Assembly (NCBI GenBank): GCA_017519965.1
Contig: JAFWRK010000008.1
Coordinates: forward strand, 1 to 28,849
Length of the DNA: 28,849 bases
Direction: 5' to 3'
Origin: Bacilli bacterium
GTDB taxonomy: Bacteria; Bacillota_I; Bacilli_A; RF39; UBA660
Positions 1-7,370 of the stretch are shown here, in pieces. The position numbers and the translations under genes were made by a program. How positions within the stretch are numbered: position 1 is the first letter of the stretch; the number at the start of each line of letters is the position of its first letter. The notes beneath the pieces were generated by a model. It had not been told where the DNA came from and searched no databases. It saw nothing but the letters and a program-made list of their open reading frames with translations.

Positions 1-58
1 AAACATATTCATCAACAACTTTCTTTTTAAATTCATTAGTGTATTTATTATTAGACAT
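1..58 (-). CDS. Transposase N-terminus, IS3-like (partial, runs off left edge)
   Basis: Reading leftward from an ATG at 56-58, the first 19 residues are open and run off the window: MSNNKYTNEFKKKVVDEYV. The pattern Y-[ST]-x-E-F-K-x-K-V-V-x-E-Y is typical of the first helix of the helix-turn-helix in IS3-family OrfA and related transposases; this is family knowledge applied to a short stretch. An AAAGGAGG ribosome binding site lies about 12 bases upstream of the ATG and is partly buried in a hairpin (62-90). Only 42 bp separate this start from the sspI stop, so an IS end, if the element is intact, must lie between 59 and 100. It could also be a domesticated HTH regulator; the rest of the protein is outside the window. 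Confidence 0.6.
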   Translation of the reverse strand, partial: MSNNKYTNEFKKKVVDEYV

Positions 59-61
59 AAA

Positions 62-90
62 AATAGAACCTCCTTTCTTGAGATTCTATT
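62..90 (-). terminator. Hairpin downstream of sspI that overlaps the transposase RBS
   Basis: On the minus strand, AATAGAATCTC (80-90) pairs with GAGGTTCTATT (62-72) over 11 positions including one G-U wobble, with a 7-base loop and a following T run. It sits 10 bp after the sspI stop, so it can act as the sspI terminator. The right arm contains the GAGG of the transposase ribosome binding site. Confidence 0.6.
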
Positions 91-100
91 TTATATGAAA

Positions 101-361
101 TTAGTCTTTTTTTAAAGTGTCCAAAATGGGGTTCACTTCATCAATAACTGGTCCTTTTTGTACTCTTCTTTTAATAATCATAATTAGTTCATCCTTTAAT
201 TCGTTACTAGCATTTTCCCAAATTAGTTCAAAGAACACTCCTAATCCTGGTAAGGTTACTTCATCTTGAGCTTTTACCGATTCATCAATTGCTCTTCTTA
301 AAGATTCATAATTATCTCCTCTAAAGTTATTTATTATATGTTGTCTTATATTAATGTCCAT
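101..361 (-). CDS. sspI: Small acid-soluble spore protein SspI
   Basis: The 86-residue product begins MDINIRQHIINNF and contains the family core LPGLGVFFELIWENAS, matching the SspI family of minor spore proteins (known members begin M-[DN]-L-N-L-R and carry LPGLGVLFEVIW). SspI is made in the forespore and packed in the spore core; its biochemical role is not known to me. I chose the ATG at 359-361 because AAGGAGG lies just upstream and the homology starts there; an in-frame ATG 16 codons earlier has neither. The C-terminal 15 or so residues (from KGPVIDE) go beyond the usual length of about 70. The gene is followed at once by a hairpin and a transposase start, so the extension could be a junction effect. 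It is monocistronic and divergent from the YgjP-type protease gene. Confidence 0.85.
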   Translation of the reverse strand: MDINIRQHIINNFRGDNYESLRRAIDESVKAQDEVTLPGLGVFFELIWENASNELKDELIMIIKRRVQKGPVIDEVNPILDTLKKD

Positions 362-378
362 AATAACCTCCTTATCCT

Positions 379-407
379 TATATTGGTCTATTTCTATATA
401 TTTATAC
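379..407 (-). promoter_or_regulatory. Candidate forespore (SigG-like) promoter of sspI
   Basis: On the minus strand GTATA (403-407) is separated by 17 bp from CAATATA (379-385). SigG promoters are known to have roughly GNATA and CATAnTA elements, so this is a partial match. Transcription would start very close to the ribosome binding site, as at several other genes here. Weak evidence. Confidence 0.25.
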
Positions 408-465
408 AATTTAGTTATACTTTTCTTTTTGGTCGTATTTTTGTATAATTAAGGTGGTGATTAAG

Positions 466-1107
466 TTGAAATTTGAACTAGATGGAGTTATTTATCCAAT
501 AATAATAGATAGAAAATTTAATCAAAAGAATACTTATATTAGAGTAAAAAAAGATTTAGCTATACATGTTACTACTGGTTTACTTACTACTAATAAATTT
601 ATTATTAATTTAATAGATGATAATTATTCTAAGATAGTTAATATGATTAATATTCAATTAAAGAAGAAAGATAATAATGATGGTTTTTTCTTTTTAGGAA
701 AGAAATATAATGTTATTTATATTAATCAAAATAAAATGTATATTGAAGATGATAATGTTTATATAGGAAAAGACTATGATATTTATAATTTTTATAAGAA
801 AGAAGCTAAAAAAATCTTTTTAGAAAGAATAGAGTATTTATATAGTATTTATTCTAGAAGTATTCCTCATCCAAATTTAAAGATAAGAAGAATGACTACA
901 AGATGGGGAGTTTGTAATATTAAAAGTCATACTGTTACTTTAAATCTAGAGTTAATAAAAAGAGATATTAAGTATTTAGATTATGTAATTATACATGAAC
1001 TTACTCATTTGGTATATGCTGATCATTCTAAATCCTTTTGGAGTGTAGTAGAAGAAAATATGCCTGATTATAAAAAGTATCGTAAGGAGATGAAAGAGTT
1101 TTTATGA
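466..1107 (+). CDS. YgjP/DUF45-type zinc metalloprotease
   Basis: The 213-residue product ends in a zincin domain with the HELTH motif (IIHELTHLVYADHSKSFW) preceded by TTRWGVCN. This is the signature of the YgjP-like (DUF45, M48-related) metallopeptidases, where the two His of HExxH plus a downstream His bind zinc and Glu is catalytic. Cytoplasmic; no signal peptide or membrane segment. I chose a TTG start at 466 because the GGTGGTGA ribosome binding site (453-460) is at normal spacing from it, whereas the upstream in-frame GTG codons (454, 457) lie inside that site. The stop overlaps the next start by four bases (ATGA), so it is translationally coupled to the methyltransferase gene. Substrate unknown. 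Confidence 0.8.
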   Translation: MKFELDGVIYPIIIDRKFNQKNTYIRVKKDLAIHVTTGLLTTNKFIINLIDDNYSKIVNMINIQLKKKDNNDGFFFLGKKYNVIYINQNKMYIEDDNVYIGKDYDIYNFYKKEAKKIFLERIEYLYSIYSRSIPHPNLKIRRMTTRWGVCNIKSHTVTLNLELIKRDIKYLDYVIIHELTHLVYADHSKSFWSVVEENMPDYKKYRKEMKEFL

Positions 1108-1838
1108 TAATAACTAGTTTAGAAAATAATAAAGTAAAAGATTTAATAAAACTAAATATGAAAAAATATAGGGACTTAACTTCTACTTTTTTAGTAGAAG
1201 GAGAACATCTTGTACAAGAGGCATATAAATCAGGTTTATTAAAGGAAATAATTATTGAAGATGGATTTGAAATTGATATTGATTGTGAAAAGTTAGTTGT
1301 TAATCATGAAATAATATCTAAGATTTCTAATTTGGATAATCCTCCATATGTTATAGGATTATGTAAGAAAAAAGATACTAGTATTAATATAGGCAAAAGA
1401 ATACTTTTGTTGGATGAAATACAAGATCCTGGTAATTTAGGAACAATTATTAGAAGTGCTGTAGCATTTAATATAGATACAATTATTTTAAGTGAAAATT
1501 GTGTTGATTTATATAATCCTAAAGTAATTAGAGCTACTCAAGGTATGATTTTTCATACTAATATTCTTTCTATTAATGGAATGGATGCTGTTAAGATAAT
1601 TAAAGATAATAAAATACCTATTTATGGAACTGATGTTAATAATGGTGTTGATGCTAGAAGTTTAAGTGATTCTGATAAAGAAAAATTTGCTTTGGTTATG
1701 GGTAATGAAGGCAATGGAGTAAGAAATACTATTAAGGAATTATGTGATAAGAATTTATATATAAATATGAATAATAATGTAGAAAGTCTAAATGTTGCAA
1801 TTGCCACATCTATACTTTTATATGAGTTAGGGAGATAA
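1104..1838 (+). CDS. TrmH/SpoU-family RNA 2'-O-methyltransferase
   Basis: The 244-residue protein has an N-terminal substrate-binding domain (about residues 1-90; FLVEGEHLVQEA) and a C-terminal SPOUT knot domain with the three SpoU motifs: DPGNLGTIIRSA, LVMGNEGNGV and SLNVAIATSILLYEL. These enzymes transfer a methyl group from SAM to a ribose 2'-OH in rRNA or tRNA. The architecture matches the YsgA/RlmB branch, so 23S rRNA is the most likely target, but the exact nucleotide cannot be told. The start overlaps the preceding stop, and rimM begins 2 bp after the stop, so it belongs to the ribosome-maturation operon. Confidence 0.88.
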   Translation: MIITSLENNKVKDLIKLNMKKYRDLTSTFLVEGEHLVQEAYKSGLLKEIIIEDGFEIDIDCEKLVVNHEIISKISNLDNPPYVIGLCKKKDTSINIGKRILLLDEIQDPGNLGTIIRSAVAFNIDTIILSENCVDLYNPKVIRATQGMIFHTNILSINGMDAVKIIKDNKIPIYGTDVNNGVDARSLSDSDKEKFALVMGNEGNGVRNTIKELCDKNLYINMNNNVESLNVAIATSILLYELGR

Positions 1839-1839
1839 T

Positions 1840-2313
1840 ATGTTATATATTGGTAAAATAGTTTCAACACATGGGATTAAAGGAGAACTTAGAATACTTA
1901 GTGATTTTCAATTTAAAGAAAAAGTTTTTGTAGTTGGAAAAGAATTAATTATTAATAATAATCCATATAAAATAAGGACTTATCGTAAACATAAGAATTT
2001 TGACATGGTAACTTTAAATGACTATAATAATATCAATGATGTTTTGTTCTTATTAAAGCAAAAAGTGTATTTTAAAAAAGAAGATTTAGTTCTTTCTGAT
2101 AATGAAATTTTAGATGAAGATTTGTTAAATTTTAAAGTTTTATGTAATGATTTAGAAGGAAGAGTATTAGAAATATTTTTGGCTAGTGAAAATAATAAAG
2201 TTATTAGAGTTATGCTAGATAAAGAATACTTAATACCTATGAATTCTCCTCTAATTAAAAGAATTGATAAAACTAATAAAATAATAGAGATTGATTTGAT
2301 AGATGGAATGTAG
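1840..2313 (+). CDS. rimM: Ribosome maturation factor RimM
   Basis: The 157-residue protein starts LYIGKIVSTHGIKGELRI, the diagnostic RimM N-terminal motif (G-x-I-x-x-x-H-G-I-K-G-E-L). An N-terminal beta-barrel (about residues 1-80) is followed by a PRC-barrel (about 90-157) with YLIPMNSPLIKRID. RimM binds S19 and helps mature the head of the 30S subunit. The length is slightly short for the family (about 165-175). The ribosome binding site GGGAGA sits at the end of the preceding gene and the ATG is 2 bp after that stop. trmD follows 42 bp downstream, the standard neighbour. Confidence 0.93.
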   Translation: MLYIGKIVSTHGIKGELRILSDFQFKEKVFVVGKELIINNNPYKIRTYRKHKNFDMVTLNDYNNINDVLFLLKQKVYFKKEDLVLSDNEILDEDLLNFKVLCNDLEGRVLEIFLASENNKVIRVMLDKEYLIPMNSPLIKRIDKTNKIIEIDLIDGM

Positions 2314-2355
2314 ATTAAACTTCAAAATAATATATAAAAGAAGTAGGTGATAATA

Positions 2356-3021
2356 ATGAAGATTGATATTCTTACTTTGTTTCCTGACATGTTTAACTCA
2401 GTTTTTAATGAATCAATTATTAAAAGAGCAATTGATTTAGGTAAAGTGGATATTAATATTGTTAATTTTAGAGATTATACTAATGATCCTCATAAAAAAG
2501 TTGATGATACTCCTTATGGTGGAGGAGCTGGTATGGTATTAACATGCCAGCCAATATTTGATTGTGTAAAAAGTTTAAGAGATGATGATAGCTTAGTAAT
2601 ACTTCTTACTCCTGATGGAAAAGTATATAATCAAAAGATGGCTTATGATTTGTCTACAAAAAAACACTTAATAATCATTTGTGGACATTATGAGGGATTT
2701 GATGAACGTATTAGAAGTATATGTGATTTAGAACTAAGTATTGGTGACTATGTATTAACTGGTGGGGAAATAGCTTCTATGGTTTTAGTTGATTCTATTT
2801 CTAGACTATTACCTGATGTAATTACTGATGAATCTCATATTAATGATTCATTTAATAATAATTTGTTAGATTATCCTACTTATACTAAACCTAGAGAGTA
2901 TGATGGAATGGTTGTTCCTGATGTTTTATTGTCAGGTGATCATAAAAAAATAGCTGAATATAGATATCAAGAGAGTTTGAAAAAGACAAGAGAAAGAAGA
3001 CCAGATTTATTAGAAAAATAA
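2356..3021 (+). CDS. trmD: tRNA (guanine-37-N1)-methyltransferase TrmD
   Basis: The 221-residue SPOUT-class enzyme methylates G37 next to the anticodon and prevents +1 frameshifting. Visible signatures are IDILTLFPDMF at the N-terminus, DDTPYGGGAGMVL, the knot segment ICGHYEGFDERI and the SAM-binding IGDYVLTGGE. The C-terminal domain ends RERRPDLL, usual for the family. I start at the ATG at 2356, preceded by AGTAGGTGA at good spacing; the in-frame GTG at 2347 is inside the ribosome binding site. Third gene of the methyltransferase-rimM-trmD run. Confidence 0.95.
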   Translation: MKIDILTLFPDMFNSVFNESIIKRAIDLGKVDINIVNFRDYTNDPHKKVDDTPYGGGAGMVLTCQPIFDCVKSLRDDDSLVILLTPDGKVYNQKMAYDLSTKKHLIIICGHYEGFDERIRSICDLELSIGDYVLTGGEIASMVLVDSISRLLPDVITDESHINDSFNNNLLDYPTYTKPREYDGMVVPDVLLSGDHKKIAEYRYQESLKKTRERRPDLLEK

Positions 3022-3034
3022 AGGATGATGTTTT

Positions 3035-3475
3035 ATGTATTCTATAAATAATATTAAGAAAAAATTTAAGAAGAATAAGATTGATGGAATTGAATTAGTT
3101 AATTTAGATGGATTTATTTTAAGTAACAAAGGATTAAAGATTAATAATCAAGTTATTAGAAATATTAAAGTTATAGATAACGATATTGCTCATTCATTAG
3201 TTCATGATAAGGTTTTTTATAAATATAATAAGTTGATTATTAAATTAACTGATTTAATTACTAGTGATGATGATTCTGGTGATGATATTAGAGAAGCACT
3301 AAATCAAATAGAAAGATTTAGATTGGAAATAAAGAATAAATATCGTAATTATTTAAAGCAAAAAGAATTAGAAAAAATGTCTAAAGAGCTTTCTACTTTA
3401 AAGAAAGCAGCAGAAAAAAGATATCTAGAATTCAATGATTACTTTAATGAATTAACTAATGGAAAATCTAGATAA
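3035..3475 (+). CDS. Unknown small basic protein with C-terminal coiled coil
   Basis: I do not recognise this 146-residue protein. It starts YSINNIKKKFKKNKIDG. Residues about 15-60 look like a small beta-rich domain. The second half (about 85-135) is a charged helix rich in K, E, L and R with heptad-like spacing, likely a coiled coil. There is no signal peptide or membrane segment. The gene begins 13 bp after trmD with an AAGGATGATG ribosome binding site and so is probably in the trmD operon. Position between trmD and rplS does not prove a ribosomal role; RNA binding is only suggested by the basic charge. Confidence 0.7.
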   Translation: MYSINNIKKKFKKNKIDGIELVNLDGFILSNKGLKINNQVIRNIKVIDNDIAHSLVHDKVFYKYNKLIIKLTDLITSDDDSGDDIREALNQIERFRLEIKNKYRNYLKQKELEKMSKELSTLKKAAEKRYLEFNDYFNELTNGKSR

Positions 3476-3480
3476 AATGC

Positions 3481-3508
3481 TTGTTTATAATCAAATATAT
3501 GATATACT
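3481..3508 (+). promoter_or_regulatory. Possible promoter before the DUF5305-like gene
   Basis: TTGTTT (3481-3486) is followed 16 bp later by TATACT, with TG one base before the -10 (TGATATACT at 3500-3508). It lies in the 64-bp gap before the gene at 3540, which has a GGTGGTGA ribosome binding site. Confidence 0.3.
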
Positions 3509-3539
3509 TTTATTAGAATAAATTAGGTGGTGAACTAGT

Positions 3540-4931
3540 ATGGAAGATACTACTAAAAAGAAGAAAACTAAGACAGCAACTAAGAATAAAGGAAATCATG
3601 ATCCTAAGTGGAAATCAAAAAAAGAGGGAACAAAGACTACTACTAAGAAGACTACAAAAAAAGTAGAAAAAGATGAAAAGAAAGAGACAAAAGAAAAAGA
3701 AGTTAAAAAATCTCCTTCTTCAGGAATCAGTAAAAAAACTAGTGGTAAGTCAGTTAATAAAGCTAAGTTAGTTGATAAATATAAAATTGAAAAAACTGAA
3801 GTTATTAAGATGCCTAAAGAAGAAGAGTTAGATAAAATCTATGAAGATATGAAGAAAAAGGAATCTAATGATTCAGTAGTAAATAAGGATAATGAATCTG
3901 TAAAAACAAAATCTAATTTAAAAAAGAGACATTATAATTATTTAGCTAGAGTAGCAACATTAGTAGGTTTAATTCTGTTATTCTTATGTTTATGTGTTTT
4001 GTTTATATTTAAAGCTACTGATATTGAATTAGGTGGTTCAACTACATATTCAGAATATACTTCTAATGATTATTCTGTATGTACTAATGCTAATGATGTA
4101 TACTCTGATAGCTGTTTAGAAAAAGATTTGGATTATATTACTTCATTAGTACAAAATATTAGAGCTACATTTAATTATGAAGCTGTATATAGTAGAAGTG
4201 TTAAGTTTGATTCTAATTATTTTGTAGTTGGTAAATTAAATATTTTTGAGGATAATGATTCTTCTAGAGTTAGATATACAAAAGAAGATGTATTAATAGA
4301 TTCTACTAAGTTGAATGTAAATGGTGAAGTTATTTCTTTCTCATCTGATGTTACTATTGATTATTCATCTTATAGACAAATAGTACAAGATTATATTAAT
4401 AAGACTGGTGTATCTTCTAGTGCTGAACTTGAAGTTGCATTATATTTAGAAAATAATGATCTATCTAGAAAGATTTCTTATATTAATATTCCATTAACTG
4501 GTGAATCATTTATGATTACATCTAGTAATCTAGATAATCAAAATCAATTAGTATTATCAAATGCTACTAAGAAAAATGTTGATCCATTTTATGTATTTGT
4601 TGCTGTAGTATGTTTATTAATGGATATATTATTATTTACATATTTAATCAATTTCATTTATTTAGTTAAAGATTTAGATAGTAAGTATGCTGCTACTTTA
4701 AAAAGAATACTAAGAGATTATGATGACTATATTGTTAATGCTACTAGTGATTATGTAATTAAGGATTATAATAAAGTAATTGAAGTAGAAAGCTTTGATG
4801 AATTAGTTGATGCTAGAGATTCTTTAGAGAAACCTATAGTTTATGAAAGAATAAATAATATTAAATCAAAGTTCTATGTTGAAGATGAAAAAATAGTTTA
4901 TGTGTATACTATGAAAGATGATGGTGAATAG
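3540..4931 (+). CDS. Two-membrane-segment protein with Lys-rich N-terminus, DUF5305-like
   Basis: The 463-residue protein has four parts. Residues 1-130 are low-complexity and packed with Lys, Thr and Glu, presumably cytosolic and disordered. A first membrane helix lies at about 137-158. An extracytoplasmic domain (about 160-345) follows with two close Cys and the stretch IDYSSYRQIVQDYINKTGV. A second membrane helix lies at about 350-376, and a cytosolic tail contains VIEVESFDELVDARDSLEKP. The order (helix, beta-rich outer domain with a Y-R-x-x-V-x-x-Y segment, helix, tail with a 'V-x-S-F-x-x-L-V' segment) resembles DUF5305 proteins, often found near signal peptidases; that assignment is from memory. 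Here lepB is two genes downstream. Function unknown; a role in envelope assembly or secretion is a guess. Confidence 0.6.
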   Translation: MEDTTKKKKTKTATKNKGNHDPKWKSKKEGTKTTTKKTTKKVEKDEKKETKEKEVKKSPSSGISKKTSGKSVNKAKLVDKYKIEKTEVIKMPKEEELDKIYEDMKKKESNDSVVNKDNESVKTKSNLKKRHYNYLARVATLVGLILLFLCLCVLFIFKATDIELGGSTTYSEYTSNDYSVCTNANDVYSDSCLEKDLDYITSLVQNIRATFNYEAVYSRSVKFDSNYFVVGKLNIFEDNDSSRVRYTKEDVLIDSTKLNVNGEVISFSSDVTIDYSSYRQIVQDYINKTGVSSSAELEVALYLENNDLSRKISYINIPLTGESFMITSSNLDNQNQLVLSNATKKNVDPFYVFVAVVCLLMDILLFTYLINFIYLVKDLDSKYAATLKRILRDYDDYIVNATSDYVIKDYNKVIEVESFDELVDARDSLEKPIVYERINNIKSKFYVEDEKIVYVYTMKDDGE

Positions 4932-4947
4932 TTCCTTCATCTTTTTT
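4914..4947 (+). terminator. Intrinsic terminator after the DUF5305-like gene
   Basis: AAAGATGA (4914-4921) pairs with TCATCTTT (4937-4944), with further G-C pairs inside the loop, followed by a T run to 4947. The stop codon of the gene lies inside the loop. Confidence 0.65.
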
Positions 4948-4991
4948 CTTTATATAATAACAATTTTCTATTGATTTATATAGGTAAAATG

Positions 4992-5000
4992 TGTTATAAT
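4992..5000 (+). promoter_or_regulatory. Extended -10 promoter of rplS
   Basis: TGTTATAAT is a perfect extended -10 element. No TTGACA-like -35 is visible at normal spacing. The expected start near 5007 would give a leader of about 80 bases. Confidence 0.7.
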
Positions 5001-5006
5001 CTTCAT

Positions 5007-5078
5007 TGTCAAGTGAGATGATCCGCTATTCTTTATAAATTTTGATTATGATCATTGGTAATATATATTTAGAGAGGA
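5007..5078 (+). promoter_or_regulatory. Probable structured leader of rplS (L19 leader-like)
   Basis: About 80 bases separate the promoter from the rplS ATG, long for this window where leaders are often under 30 bases. GATGATC (5017-5023) can pair with GATCATT (5050-5056), with one G-U wobble. L19 autoregulatory leaders are known upstream of rplS in Bacillota; I infer one from position and pairing and cannot run a covariance search. Confidence 0.4.
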
Positions 5079-5085
5079 GATTTTT

Positions 5086-5430
5086 ATGAACGTTATTGAC
5101 AAGATTAATGAAAAACAAATTAATCATAACATTCCTGAATTTCGTGTTGGAGATACTGTAAGAGTAGATGTTAAAATCATTGAAGGTAAAAGAGAACGTA
5201 TCCAAGCTTTTGAAGGTGTAGTTGTTGCTCGCCGTGGAGGAAGCGTTTCTGAAACATTTACAGTACGTAAAATGTCTAGTGGTGTAGGAGTTGAGAGAAC
5301 TTTCCCAGTTCATTCACCAAAACTAGCTGGAATTACAGTTGTACGTAAAGGTAAAGTTAGACGTGCTAAACTTAACTTCCTTAAAGGAATGGTTGGTTCT
5401 TATCGTATTAAAGAAAGAGGACAAAAATAA
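5086..5430 (+). CDS. rplS: 50S ribosomal protein L19
   Basis: The 114-residue protein carries the L19 hallmarks [28 protein letters not shown] and [18 protein letters not shown], and ends with the usual basic tail. L19 sits at the 30S-50S interface of the large subunit. The start has a strong GAGAGGAGA ribosome binding site. Codons are less AT-biased here than in neighbours (CGT for Arg, GTT, GAA), as expected of a highly expressed gene. It has its own promoter, leader and terminator, separating it from the trmD operon. Confidence 0.97.
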   Translation: MNVIDKINEKQINHNIPEFRVGDTVRVDVKIIEGKRERIQAFEGVVVARRGGSVSETFTVRKMSSGVGVERTFPVHSPKLAGITVVRKGKVRRAKLNFLKGMVGSYRIKERGQK

Positions 5431-5432
5431 TA

Positions 5433-5458
5433 AAATAAGGCATAAGCCTTATTTTTTT
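5433..5458 (+). terminator. Intrinsic terminator of rplS fused to the lepB promoter
   Basis: AAATAAGGC (5433-5441) pairs perfectly with GCCTTATTT (5446-5454) around an ATAA loop, followed by a T tract ending at 5458. The last T is also the T of the following TGTTATAAT. Confidence 0.9.
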
Positions 5459-5466
5459 GTTATAAT
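5458..5466 (+). promoter_or_regulatory. Extended -10 promoter of lepB
   Basis: TGTTATAAT begins on the final base of the rplS terminator T tract. The -35 region is occupied by the terminator hairpin. The lepB ribosome binding site (GGTGA) starts only 6 bp after the element. Confidence 0.75.
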
Positions 5467-5482
5467 ATTATTGGTGAGAAAA

Positions 5483-5980
5483 ATGAATAAATTTTTTAGT
5501 GTTATTAAAAATAATATTGGATATATTATAGTTATAATTTTAGTGTTATTAATAAAAGCTTATGTAGTTAGTCCTATAAAGGTAAATGGTAATTCTATGA
5601 ATGATACATTAGAAAACAATGATATTATGATTTTAGATGAGATTTCTTATAATTTTAGTGATATTAAGAGATTTGATATTGTTGTTATTAAAACTAAAGA
5701 TGAATATTTAATTAAAAGAGTAATAGGATTACCTGGAGAAAAGATAGAATATAAAAAGAATAAGCTTTATATAAATGGTGAGTATTTTAAAGAAGATTTT
5801 GATCATGAGAGAACTGATGATTTTAAAGATACTGTACCTAAAGGAAAATACTATGTTTTAGGTGACAATAGAGTTAACTCTGCAGATAGTCGTATATATG
5901 GAGCATTTAGTAAAAAAGAAATAAAGGGAAAAACTAGTCTAACAATTTATCCTTTTAATAGAATGGGTTTTAAATATTAA
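5483..5980 (+). CDS. lepB: Signal peptidase I
   Basis: The 165-residue enzyme cleaves signal peptides from exported proteins on the outer face of the membrane. One N-terminal membrane helix (about residues 12-30) is followed by the catalytic Ser in VNGNSMNDTL (Ser38) and the general-base Lys in LIKRVIGLPGE (Lys78), then the conserved GDNRVNSADSR. It is the short gram-positive form with one anchor. I start at the ATG at 5483 behind GGTGAGAA, where homology begins; an upstream in-frame extension overlaps rplS and has no family match. The window holds at least two signal-peptide-bearing proteins (13994, 18035) that are possible clients. Confidence 0.93.
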   Translation: MNKFFSVIKNNIGYIIVIILVLLIKAYVVSPIKVNGNSMNDTLENNDIMILDEISYNFSDIKRFDIVVIKTKDEYLIKRVIGLPGEKIEYKKNKLYINGEYFKEDFDHERTDDFKDTVPKGKYYVLGDNRVNSADSRIYGAFSKKEIKGKTSLTIYPFNRMGFKY

Positions 5981-6003
5981 AAGATAAAAGAAAAGGAGTA
6001 GTT

Positions 6004-7362
6004 ATGAGTTTTATAAAGAAATATTATAAATTTGTTTTATTCTTTTTCTTTTTGTGTTTTATTAACTATTTTTTAATTTATTCTGATTATAGTTATGATA
6101 CTATATGGGAGTATGGTATGAGTCATGCTTTTGTTTTAGGACAATTACCATATAAAGATTTTACTTTAGTAACTACTCCTTTATTTATTTTTTTATTTAG
6201 TATTGGTCTATTTATTAAAGATAATTTATTTGTATTTTTATTAGAATCTATTATAAGTTATATGATAATGTATTATTTTTTAGATAAGCTATTAGGAAAA
6301 AATAGGATAATTTTTTTATTAGTATTATGTCTATTTTTATTTAAATCTTTTATACCAACATATAATAGTTTATGTTTAGTATTTATTGTTATATTAATGT
6401 ATTTAGAAAAGAATAAAAGCAATGATTATTTAATTGGATTATTATTAGGATTATTAATACTTACAAAACATACTATTGGTCTAAGTATAATGTTCTTTAG
6501 TTTTATTGGAATAAGAAATATAAAAAAAATATCTAAAAGATTAATAGGACTTTCTATACCTTTATTATTATTTTTAATATATTTATTAATTACTAATTCT
6601 TTATTTCAATTTATAGATTTAACGCTATTAGGTCTATTTGATTTTAAGAATAGTAATAAATTACTTATAAGTTATGTTTTTGTACTATCTTTAATTTTAT
6701 TATTGATAAATATTATATTTATGCTTAAAAATAAAAAAGAAATATTATTTTTTTATGTTTTAGGTAGTTTTTCTTTTATTATGCCAATATGTGATTTAAA
6801 TCATTTTACCTTTTTAATAAGTATTTTCATAATACCTATAATATATGTTTATAATGATAATATTAATTTGAAACTAGCTCCTTATATTTTATTAGTTTTA
6901 ATAACTATCTTAAATATTGGAGTGCGATTTGAAGCTTATAGTAATATACATTTAAATCCATTTAATCATTTTGATATGACTGTTATTAATCGAGATTATG
7001 ATAAGATTCATTCTAATATTTTAAATGAGATGAAAAAGTATGATAATATGATTATTATTTCTGATAGTGGATCTTTTTATAGTATTATTTTAGATAAGAA
7101 GTTTAATTACTTTACTATTCCTCATAGAGGTAATTATGGTTATAATGGTTTAAGTAAAATGAAGAAAAGATTTAATGATTTAACAGATACTTATATGTTT
7201 TTAGATAGAGGATTTTATGATAGAGTAATTTTTGATACTAATAATGGATTAGATACTGGTATAGCTAAGTCCCAGTTTGATACAGAATTATACGATTATA
7301 TTGTTGATAATAGTAAATATGTTTCAAGTATCGAAGGTTTTGATATTTATTATAAGGAGTAG
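6004..7362 (+). CDS. GT-C-like polytopic membrane glycosyltransferase, copy 1
   Basis: The 452-residue hydrophobic protein has about nine to ten membrane helices and a C-terminal soluble domain (about 325-452). After the first helix comes YDTIWEYGMSHAFVLGQLPY followed by KDFTLVTTPL, the first-outer-loop pattern of GT-C enzymes (acidic residue, W-x-Y, then G-x-x-PY-x-DF). GT-C enzymes transfer sugars from lipid-phosphate carriers on the outer face of the membrane. It is paralogous to the next gene: same first loop, and both C-termini share H-[RG]-G-N-x-G-[YF]-N. An AAAAGGAG site precedes the ATG, 23 bp after lepB, so it may be read with lepB. Donor and acceptor unknown. Confidence 0.65.
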   Translation: MSFIKKYYKFVLFFFFLCFINYFLIYSDYSYDTIWEYGMSHAFVLGQLPYKDFTLVTTPLFIFLFSIGLFIKDNLFVFLLESIISYMIMYYFLDKLLGKNRIIFLLVLCLFLFKSFIPTYNSLCLVFIVILMYLEKNKSNDYLIGLLLGLLILTKHTIGLSIMFFSFIGIRNIKKISKRLIGLSIPLLLFLIYLLITNSLFQFIDLTLLGLFDFKNSNKLLISYVFVLSLILLLINIIFMLKNKKEILFFYVLGSFSFIMPICDLNHFTFLISIFIIPIIYVYNDNINLKLAPYILLVLITILNIGVRFEAYSNIHLNPFNHFDMTVINRDYDKIHSNILNEMKKYDNMIIISDSGSFYSIILDKKFNYFTIPHRGNYGYNGLSKMKKRFNDLTDTYMFLDRGFYDRVIFDTNNGLDTGIAKSQFDTELYDYIVDNSKYVSSIEGFDIYYKE

Positions 7363-7370
7363 GGGTAAAT

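Noticed and set aside
1622..1870. Minus-strand open frame within the methyltransferase gene
   Set aside because: It lies opposite a well-supported SpoU gene, has no ribosome binding site and a low-complexity product.
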